Below, one piece after another: positions 33,301 to 41,900 of a DNA stretch of 64,000 nt. The notes under the pieces were generated by a model. That model worked only from the letters and a program-made list of their open reading frames with translations. It did not search any database and had not been told where the DNA came from. Source of the stretch: M3007 sp046160625 (GTDB taxonomy: Bacteria > Bacteroidota > Bacteroidia > Chitinophagales > Saprospiraceae). How positions within the stretch are numbered: position 1 is the first letter of the stretch; each line of letters starts with the position of its first letter. The DNA lies in NCBI GenBank assembly GCA_046160625.1, contig JBJXGZ010000120.1, positions 3,513-67,512 on the forward strand. The letters run 5' to 3'. A program made the position numbers and the translations under genes.

Positions 33301-35774
33301 AAGGTGAGGGTCAATATGGCCGAATCATTCGGGACGTCAGGCCAGGCAGGGTGTCCGCCAAAAAACGTCAATGTCCCATTGGGCACATTGATAAAGAGCG
33401 GCGAAGGCCCGGCTGTTAAGTATTGCAAGGAAACAGGTAACAGGAGATTCAACACCAATGGGTCCCAGTTTAAGCCAAACTGCAGCCCGATAATATCATT
33501 GAAATTTTCCACCGTAAGGTTTACCGTAATTTGTGTCGGCAGACCTGAACAACCCAGGTCTACGGTATCCAATTGCAATACAACTGGCGTGTCAGCATTT
33601 ACCACTACCTGGAAAGAACAGGTGGCTGTGTTGCCATTTGCATCGGTAGCCGTGTACACTACTGTCGTAGTTCCTGCATTGTAGTTTCCGTCGGCATTGC
33701 CTGTACCGCTATTCGTGGTTGCGCCAGATTGGGTGTACGAAAGGCCGGGGGTGCCGCCACAATTGTCGGTCAAAGCAACCGGTTGAAGGCCGTTTACGGT
33801 GGCAAAAAGTTGCCCAGTAGGCGCATCAACGGGTGCGGGTGTCGGGCAGCTTATAACAGGCGGTACGTTGTCAGACACGGTAACTTGCCCGTCAAGGGTT
33901 AACATCGGGGTTTCTGCAAAAGTCCCTCCATCAAACGCAACCCTAATCGTAGGATCGTCGCCAAAAATGATGCCTGACGAAGTGTTGTTCAGCAGGTCGA
34001 AATTTAGCGTGAAAAGTACGTCTGCATTGTTCACTGTCGCACCATTCAGATCGGAACTCGTCCATGCAAAAGTGATGAAACCAACCCCAACACTGTCAAT
34101 ATTAAAATTGCCCGCTCCTATCCCAATGGGAAGGTTGAAATTGGAAATCGAAGTGTATTGGAACAGGGCAGGATCCCAATTGAGGGTAAACTGCACACCC
34201 GCAATGGTTTCAAAATTGAAAGCAGTGATATCAACACCAAAGCTGTCGCCGCATGCGGCATTCGCGCTGTTGGCGACGATGGTCAGCTCCGTCGTGTTGT
34301 TGGCAAATTCCACCGTCACATTGAAAGAACAAGTAGCGGTATTGCCACCCGCATCCGTAGCCTGGTACGTCACCGTGCTGGCGCCAATGTTGAAAAGCCC
34401 TCCGCTAGCGTCTGGGTCATTCGGGAAGTTACCCGTTGTTGCGCCTGCCACTGACCAGCCCACCAAAGGAGCAGCACAGTTGTCGTTTACGCTAACTGGG
34501 GCAATACCCTGAACAGGGGTTGTTCCAAGAGCTTGTACCATAACATCTGCCGGGCACGTAATTGTTGGCGTTATGGTATCGGTCACCGACACCGTAGCAC
34601 CAAAGGTGATGAGCGGTATTTCTTCGGGGGGGAAAATCGTTCCGGTGAAAGCCAATGCTTGTGTCGGGTTGTTGCCAAAAGCAACCGTCCCGGAACCAAG
34701 CACGCTGTAAGTAAGCGTAAACAACACATCGCCAGGCGGCACAGAAGAACCATTCAATGAAGCGCTCGTCCATGCAAAAGAAAGCAATCCAACGCCGGTT
34801 GAATCTGTATTGAAATTGCCGAGAGCAATATTGAGCGCAGCATTTGTATTCGTGATCGAAACGAATCCGAGGACAGAGGGCAGCCATTCCATGGAAAACT
34901 GTAGTCCTGCAATACTATCATAATTGAAAGCCAGCACATCAACCGTGACCATGTCGCCGCAGGAGACAAGGTTGTTTGAATTGGCAATCAAAGTCAAGTC
35001 AGTGTTTGATATCGAAAATTCCACCAAAACATCGAAAGAGCAGGTGGCACTGTTGCCGCCTGCATCGGTTGCAGTGTAGGTCACCGTGCTTAAACCAATG
35101 TTAAACAATGCCCCACTTGCATCCGGATCGTTGGGGAAATTTGACACGGTTGTACCAGCCGATGTCCATCCAGCATCTGGTGTGCCGCAGTTGTCGGCCA
35201 GGGTGGGCGGGATGTTTGGAACGGCCGTTGGGCCAGCGCCACTTATTACCACGTTTGAGGGGCAAGTAATTGTTGGTCCGACATCGTCTATTGGTTTTAC
35301 CAAGCCATTGTAGGCTTCGAATTGCAGTTCGTTGAACATGTTGTTAAAAACCGCAATGGCCGTAGGATCACTGATAAAAGAAATGGGTGCTGGAGCGCCT
35401 CCTATTCTTGTGAAGGCCACTTTGAACAACACTGTATTAGGTGGGAGGCTCAGCCCCGCCAGATTAGTCCAGGCGAAAGTAAGTTTGGTTGTTGAGCCAA
35501 TGGCCGGCAAAGAATCGAAGCCTGCCCCGCCCAAAAACTGGGGATGCAGATCCGTAATATAAGCATAGTCGAGCCGAAACGTATCCCATTCTAAAGTGAA
35601 TTGCAAGCCCGATACATTGGTGAAGTTGTCCAAATAGATCGGCACGAGAAATGTGTCGGTTGAAATGCAAGGCACTTCGATGGAATCGGCTTTTAGGATG
35701 ACCGCTTGGGCCGAGGATTTGGCAGCAAAAACCCCGGCTGTTAGCAGGAATAGGATTAAGAAAATATTTCTCAT
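30366..35774 (-). CDS. Giant surface protein: four cohesin-like modules, HYR modules, T9SS type B tail
   Basis: About 1802 residues. Signal peptide MRNIFLILFLLTAGVFAAKSSAQ. Cohesin-like modules lie at about residues 30-155, 255-400, 488-628 and 725-865, each with the pattern V-F-x(2)-I-x-GLQF-x-L-x-W-D (for example NVSGLQFTLEWD, NDIIGLQFGLNWDP). About eleven HYR-type modules alternate with and follow them (marks such as TITCPSNV, DNCG, YTATDAGGNSATCSF). Then come an Ig-like region at about 1520-1600, a cadherin-like module (SVLTNDNLSP, SDGTFSYTAG) and the gliding-motility C-terminal domain (FIPNIITPNGDDINDWF...GVYYYIF, TIGR04131). The protein is exported by T9SS and held on the surface. It is adjacent to PorP/SprF and OmpA. 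I start at 35774; upstream in-frame ATGs run through a palindromic repeat. No enzyme domain is seen. Confidence 0.9.
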   Translation of the reverse strand: MRNIFLILFLLTAGVFAAKSSAQAVILKADSIEVPCISTDTFLVPIYLDNFTNVSGLQFTLEWDTFRLDYAYITDLHPQFLGGAGFDSLPAIGSTTKLTFAWTNLAGLSLPPNTVLFKVAFTRIGGAPAPISFISDPTAIAVFNNMFNELQFEAYNGLVKPIDDVGPTITCPSNVVISGAGPTAVPNIPPTLADNCGTPDAGWTSAGTTVSNFPNDPDASGALFNIGLSTVTYTATDAGGNSATCSFDVLVEFSISNTDLTLIANSNNLVSCGDMVTVDVLAFNYDSIAGLQFSMEWLPSVLGFVSITNTNAALNIALGNFNTDSTGVGLLSFAWTSASLNGSSVPPGDVLFTLTYSVLGSGTVAFGNNPTQALAFTGTIFPPEEIPLITFGATVSVTDTITPTITCPADVMVQALGTTPVQGIAPVSVNDNCAAPLVGWSVAGATTGNFPNDPDASGGLFNIGASTVTYQATDAGGNTATCSFNVTVEFANNTTELTIVANSANAACGDSFGVDITAFNFETIAGVQFTLNWDPALFQYTSISNFNLPIGIGAGNFNIDSVGVGFITFAWTSSDLNGATVNNADVLFTLNFDLLNNTSSGIIFGDDPTIRVAFDGGTFAETPMLTLDGQVTVSDNVPPVISCPTPAPVDAPTGQLFATVNGLQPVALTDNCGGTPGLSYTQSGATTNSGTGNADGNYNAGTTTVVYTATDANGNTATCSFQVVVNADTPVVLQLDTVDLGCSGLPTQITVNLTVENFNDIIGLQFGLNWDPLVLNLLLPVSLQYLTAGPSPLFINVPNGTLTFFGGHPAWPDVPNDSAILTLTFDVLNANALATTNIFFVGPFDALSGSLQPVPVQTINGAFVFTLDMEPPVVTCPVDTVLTAPALACVASYIPVAPTAMDACGAIANTTIFPDTTIFSSGPPTILTYTVADDAGNTATCAFTVTVVHTNPPLVSGCPTFPIFGAAVALCQASVCWTPPVFQDACGLAGLVVVNDYDPCVLFVPGTTLVNYTATDIYGNSATCSFEVIVFDLTTPTLTCPTDTVITPLNGCSEIVNFVMPVATDHCDTDVEIVCSDTSGTLFSGITTITCAATDNYNNTAFCSWTITVLDTQGPIFSNGCPPNVNVVSASGNCGANPVWQAPMVIDSCDQNVSLVPSQMSGSFFPVLGSPHTVTYTATDDLGNATTCTFTVTVADSTKPTILMPCPPPIVRVLPVDSCTVTLGWTPPTMTDNCGPVTLTSNLSPGIFPTGDTTVVYTATDASGNSVSCSFNVSVKDVVPPFFIDCPTMPILVPNGNPCGNLVDFDLPIGKDICTPDDELRYSGSYDTTTFFPVGTTTFPYRVTDKSGNFVECFITITIMGVVPHIENVPDTIFVGVCGSLVSWPPLTPVGFCPPITIDSTHTHGVFPFGTTTVTYMASDSLNSATATFLVIVSEDVEPVFDCPVSPIVVNIGGGIVSDPSDFLLSADTTAGCDAVELTFDLPNATDNCVTPTVTQLQGFPSGSLFPLGFNNLVFRAVDSSGNLSQCAVNIEVTGLPALDLTANPNPACTGDSVVITASNIPGAIYTWVGPVTSMTNIVTINNLSVQNDGQYILTANVNGCNTAPDTTEVFLTLPPEAENDLNYYINPGETIIFTSVLTNDNLSPAFDFEVCENSQLEGLIMNSDGTFSYTAGDEPGMVSFFYVVCTRTCELEDQAVVTITINDTKCVFIPNIITPNGDDINDWFTIQCIDTGLFRENSLVVYSQWGDKVYEASPYSNDPDEAWRGTLDGEDGKDLPDGVYYYIFKPGPNVAPMKGFVQIFR

Positions 35775-35830
35775 GGTGTTCAATGTCAAACTATTTAAGA
35801 TGGAGGGTAGCCTCATTGAATTTAATATGG

Positions 35831-35956
35831 TGGAGTGTCTCATAAGTTGCGCTTTTTTTACCGCCGAGGCGCCGAGGCGCGGAGTTGTTGACAATCAATT
35901 TGTTAAAACCCCGCGTCTCTGCGACTCTGCGGTAAAGCTCCTATGAGACACCCTCA
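35831..35956. repeat. Large palindrome with gcgtctctgcgactctgcgg arms
   Basis: Outer arms (GGAGTGTCTCATA near 35832 and its partner near 35952) and inner GC-rich arms (35857-35886 with 35910-35938, imperfect) make a 126-base hairpin. It fills the gap between the 2876- and 1802-residue protein genes and is related to the repeat at 3777-3843. Confidence 0.8.
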
Positions 35957-35970
35957 CCTAGACATCATAT

Positions 35971-38900
35971 TCAATCAATTAAAATCATCTTCTTGCGATC
36001 GCTGTGCTTTGGTGTTTCCAACTCATAGTAGAATACTCCGTTTGAACCGATATCGCCTTTCTGGAACCTGATTGCATTGATGCCTTCGGCAAAATCGCCA
36101 ATCACAGTTTTCACCAAGCGGCCTTCGGCGCTAAACACCCGCAAGGTAGCACGACCCGACTCAGGCAAGCGGAACGAAATGCTTGTTTCTGAGCTGAAGG
36201 GATTGGGCTGGTTTTGGTAAAGTGCAAATATCTTACTTTCTACCTCACCAGTCGCCACCGAAGTCACGAATTCTAAATCAACAGAGAGCGAATTGCCTGT
36301 CTGGTCAATCGCTAGCGCTTCGGCAATCGCAGAACTGCTGTGCAATACGCTGGACAAGGATGACACATCTTCCAAAGCCTTGAAGGTCAAGGAGAACAAG
36401 GTCTCATCATCGTTGAATGATGTTGGCTTATCTCCAACCCAAAGTGTGCTGAGCAAACCATCTAAAAGGAAATTCGTACCGAAGTTCCCCTCCGTCAGGC
36501 CCGGCAAAACACCAGCTTGGATGTCTTGCAATTCTAATACTTCAGGATCAAACCCAATGGTCATCTGATAAGCCTGGGTATTGGTAAAGTCTAGTGCTTT
36601 GAACGGAATAGTCACTGTTTCGCCTGCCTGAACTGAGCGCTCGTTTACACGGAATTTCAGCGCCTCTGCATTGTCAGCGCCGCCACCGCCATTTGTAAGC
36701 ATTGGCATTACGGAGCCGTTTACGTCCCCAATAAGCACGCCCACAAAGTCGTCGTCCAAGAAATTGACCAGGATATTGTTGTGCGCGATGGAAAGTGGTG
36801 GCACTGGGTTGTTCAGCGGGTTGAGCATCGGTGGTTGCGGGTTGCCCATAGGCAATGGCATAAAGGCGTGCGTTTCCGCTACGAACTTCCAATCAGGGCC
36901 AACCTGGATACCCAGGTTGTCGGTAAAGTGCGGGAGGTTGCCAAGTACATATTTCTGCACAAGCGCATAGTCCAACAAATTGACCCTTAGGTCGCCATTT
37001 ACATCGGCAGCCACCCACTGGTAGCCATCGCTGAAGGCTACTTGCAAGGCAGCGTGTGCCTGAATTCCAAGCATGTCGCCCACGTTGATTTGCTGGTTTT
37101 TAGTAGTCGAAACTTTGTTGGCTGTAACCAGGGTGTTCGAGCCGCTCGCTACCATGAAGCTGTAATCGGCATTTGGCAATGCAGTTACAACAAGACCGGG
37201 GACTGTGCCTCCCAGCGTTACATCCACACCCGGAACAGGTTTTACAGGTGCTTTCCAGGTAAACACATCGCCTGCAACTTGAAGGTTAGCGGTGATAACG
37301 CAGCTGATTGTTGCTGTTCCGGCATTAAAGACTACCATTGGCGCTTGAACCGTACCATCATGCAAGAATATCAGCGCAGGCAGTGCCGAGGCAACAATGG
37401 TGCTGGTAGTCCCCACAATTGCATTGCTCAGTTGAATATTCACATTAAACAATACGGTGCCATTCGGTAAGTTCGTAGGAGTCTGAAGCGGATGTGCCCA
37501 GAACACGGTGTTAACGCCCGCAATTAAGCCATTCAAGGCAAGGTTTACGTTGGAGATACCTGTAATTGTGCCCACCACCCCATTGCCAAGAGCCAGGCCA
37601 AAATTAAATCCAGTTACGTTAATAAAGTTGTCAACTGTGACAGGGATCGAAATGGATTGGCCCTGACAGGCGTTGCCTGCACCAACCGTAAGGGTGATTT
37701 TTGGGCCTGCGGCCACGACAACTGTACCAATAGAAATACAGCCACTATTTATGTCTGTTACTGACACAGTATAGGTGCCCGCAGCAAGACCAACTACTAC
37801 AGCAGTAGTGTCGCCACTACTCCACAGATAGGAGAACACTCCTGTACCGCCCGTAGCGACTGCAGTTGCAGTACCGTTTTCGGCGCCGAAGTAAGATTCG
37901 GCCGTTCCGCTAGCTGTAAGATTAAAGCCTGAATTTACGCCAAGTGTGACTTCTACCTCCACAACACACGCATTGGTATTGCCGTAAATGTCCTCTGCGG
38001 TCAAGGTGACTGTTTGGCTACCAAGGTCTCCGCAGTCAAACATGTTTTGTGAAAGGTAGATGGTATCAATAGCACAGTTGTCGGTACTGCCGAGGTCAAC
38101 ATCATTCGCATTGATGGTAGCTTCGCCGTTTGTTCCAAGTGCGATGACAATGTTATTGTTGCACACCATTGTTGGTATGCTATTGTCAACCACTTCGATG
38201 AAAAGAGAATCAATCCCCAAGTTGCCACAAAGGTCAATTGCTGCGAAGTACACCCAGTAGGTGCCTATTGGATAATCACCAGAAATGCTAAATGATCCAT
38301 CTCCAAAAGGAGCATCATTCGTCACCAGGAGAGAACTATCCGGTGTGCAATCCTCCAGGAACTGCGCCACGTTCAACACAAGTGGTACGGTACATGTCAA
38401 GTTCGGAGGGAACTGAGATGTATTGAGAAATAATGTATCGGGCATCCCGGCGAAAGCTGGCTCTGTGATATCCTCTACATTAATAAGTCGGGAGTGAATT
38501 TCAGTATTACCACAATCATCCACCGCTGTGCGCGTACGAACAATTGTATAATTGTACTGACCACAAGGACCTTGCGCGATGTTGATGGTGTCCTGGTCAA
38601 ACTGAACTGTAACCAGAGAAGAACAGTTGTCTGTTGCCGTAATCGTAGCAGGTGCAGGAAGCGGAGTAGAACAGCTGATGGTTTCGTCCGGAGGATATGC
38701 ACTCAAAACAGGCTTTATCGTATCAACAAGGCTTATGAGCTGATTGCAGGTAGTGATATTATTTGCCAAATCCACTGCTTCCCAGGTACGGGTGAGCACT
38801 TCACACACTGAACCAGTTCCACTTACCACAACATCCGTGAAATCAATAGACACGTTGTTCGGGCAATTGTCTGCCGCCGTAGCGAAACCCAATAATTGTG

Positions 38901-41900
38901 GTGCAGTATTAGCAGCACAATCAAGGGTATCATTTGCCGGGCAAGTGATACTTGGCGCCACGTTGTCTTGAATCACTATGTAAGTGAGGCACATGGACAT
39001 ATTGCCTGTGCTATCTGCCACAAATAACTTGACACCGTGCTGGGTTACGCCGTCTGCATCATCACAATTGTACTCCAATGAAGGCGTTGGCGCCACCAGT
39101 GGGTTTTGGTCCAAACGCTGAATGAGCAGGTCAAGCGAACTTGTACAGTTGTCGTAACTGTTGTTGTTGAACTGGTTGACGGTCACAACAACGATTCCTG
39201 ATGGCTGAAGCGATGCGCTAACGCCATTGATACAAACCGCTGTAGGCGGGGTAGCATCGTTCACCTGAATGGTCACATCTTTGGTCGCGCTGTTGCCACA
39301 TTTGTCGGTGGCCGTAAAGCGCACGACATAAGTACCAATCGGATAGTTAGGCGCACTGATATTCGAGCCAGCCGGAATAAACGAGCTACTAACCGGACCT
39401 GAAATCAAGGTATTTGTAATGGTCAAATCGGCAGCAACCTCACAATCAGAAACGAATGCAGCCATGTTGAAATTCACAGCAGCGTTGCATACAATTGCAT
39501 TTGGCGTAGTATTGGCGGTTACAACAGCTGGCGTATTTACTGCAAAAACAGGCGCTTGCGTATCTGCCACAGTAATTTTTTGTGTACGTGTGGTCGTGTT
39601 GCCTGAGTCGTCGGTAGCCGTCCATGTGCGGCTGATGACGTAACTGTATTTGCTACAGCCCATCGTGCCCTGCGTGGAGGTTTCGGTCAATGCAATCTGT
39701 ACCACCAAATCACATTGATCGATGGCAATTTGCGGGAAAGAAGCCGCCGGAGGGATAGGTGCACATGCCTGAATCGCAATGTCCATCTGTGCAGCCGTCC
39801 AGGCACCCGTAAATACAGGAGGAGTCACATCCTGCACGGTCACCGTAGTTTGGAACGTAGCAACGTTGCCATTGATATCTGTGGCGGCAAAAACGATGGT
39901 ATTCACTCCCAAGTTAGCAAGATTAGCGCAATCTAAATCAAGTGTGTCAACATACACAAAGTTGGGGCTAATCCCCGTTCGAATGGACAAATCAAGTGGG
40001 CCACAATTGTCCGGGTCAAAACTGCCGTTATTCAATTGAAGTGCCGTTATAAAGGCATTGCCCATCGCATCCAGGTTAACACTCAAGGGTTGTGCAATGG
40101 CCACGGGAGGGGTAACGTCCACTGTAATGAACACCGATTGTGGCTGTGTCGTAGTGTTATTCTGCGGGTCGGTGTACGACCACGTTATAACATAATTACC
40201 AGGATTGAGGACATAACTAGGGGGGCCACCAGGATATGCAGGAGGCAGTACCATCATGACGTTTACGGATGGAGTGCCCCAAAGGGTATCGATGCTAACA
40301 CCGTTGCAATCCGTGGCACCTGGTGCAATCACTGTATCCTTGGTACAATTACTAACCACATTGGGCAATGTTGTAATCAGAGGTACAGGCGATTGGCTAT
40401 CCACCAACGTTACCTTGAAAGTGCAAGGCACCGACATGAGGTTGTTGGGGAAGTTATCGGTAGCTTTCAAACTCACGATGAAGAAATTGCCCGCAATTAC
40501 CGGCACAAGGGTTGAAACCAGGGTGCCGGGTGCCGGGCTCTGTGTAATAGAAACGTTGTTCGGGCAGTTGTCCAGAATAGAAGCCGGTGGATATGTCGGC
40601 ACTGTAGCCACCGCAGAACAAGCCGAAGAAATCGAGAGGTTTTGATCTGCAGGACATGTGATGGTAGGCGCCTGCGTATCCAGAATTTTTACAACAAAGG
40701 AACATGTGCTCACATTTGCGCCTTGCGTGGCGGTGTAAGTCACTGTCGTTTCCCCAACCGGGAATTGTGCGATTACCGCAGGTATAGCCGGAGGGAAAGC
40801 AAATGGGTTGATCAAATTCACGAAAGCCTGAACCGATGGGTTATTGATGGTCTCCGTCACGGTTTTTGTACCGCAATCAAAGATATCGCCTGCCAAAGGC
40901 CGAATCCAGGTGAAAAGTTGATCGCAGTTATTCGTCGTATTAGGCAAGGTGAATACTTTACCACAAATGCCTACAGGAGCCGCAGCGTAATTGTTCTGAA
41001 ACACTGGCGCCTGATTGTCGGTCACTACGATGTTTACCACTTTCGTTGTGGTGTTGCCACAACCATCAGAGGCTGTCAGCGTCACCACGTTGGTGCCGAT
41101 TGGGAAGGTAGAGACCGGGAGTGTGTACACACCAGCGGCTAAGGTCAAAACGCCAGAAGAAGGCGCGCCTGTTGCCGGAACAAGGTTGTAGCCAATCCCT
41201 GAGACACCATTGCAAGCGTCGGTAATATCTGTGATATTCACCACCGTAAGTGTGTAGTTGCCAGTGCAAATTAAGGCGCTGGTTACATTGATATTCACGG
41301 TGCCGGTTGGATGGTAACCAGCGTTAAATACCGGGCCTACAAGGTCTTGTACTGTAATGACCTGACTGACCGAAATCGTGTTGGACGGTACTGCATTGTC
41401 CGAGGCTACCCAGGTGCGGGTAATGGTAAAAGAGCAGGTGCCAGGGCTGAATATCTGTCCTGAATACGATACGTTGGCTGTGCCGCAGTTATCGGTAGCC
41501 GTAGGGTTTGTTACCGGGGGAATGGCATCGCAAGCAACAGTTACGTTGGCCGGCACACCTGCAAACACGGGGGGCGTTACGTCCTTCACCGTTACGATGA
41601 AACTACATGTGCTGCTATTGGCAGGCGACGCACTATCGGAAGCACGGAGCGTAACCGTGGTCGCACCCAAAGCCAGTGCGGGTATGTTCACCAAATTGCC
41701 CGTCGCGCCATTGTTCAAAAGCGTGAATGCCACGGCTGCTGGCGGATTGAGATCGTATTCGTAACTGACGATGGAACAGTTGTCGGTCGCGGTCGCGGTG
41801 CCGGTCAAGGAAGCCTGGCACACCGCATTTGCATTCAGCGTGACGTCTGGCGGGCATGTAAAAGTAGGAGCTGTCACATCGTTCACCGTAACTACCGCAA

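Noticed and set aside
35775..35894. Upstream start for the 1802-residue protein
   Set aside because: The extra residues come from a palindromic repeat and push the signal peptide 40 residues inward.
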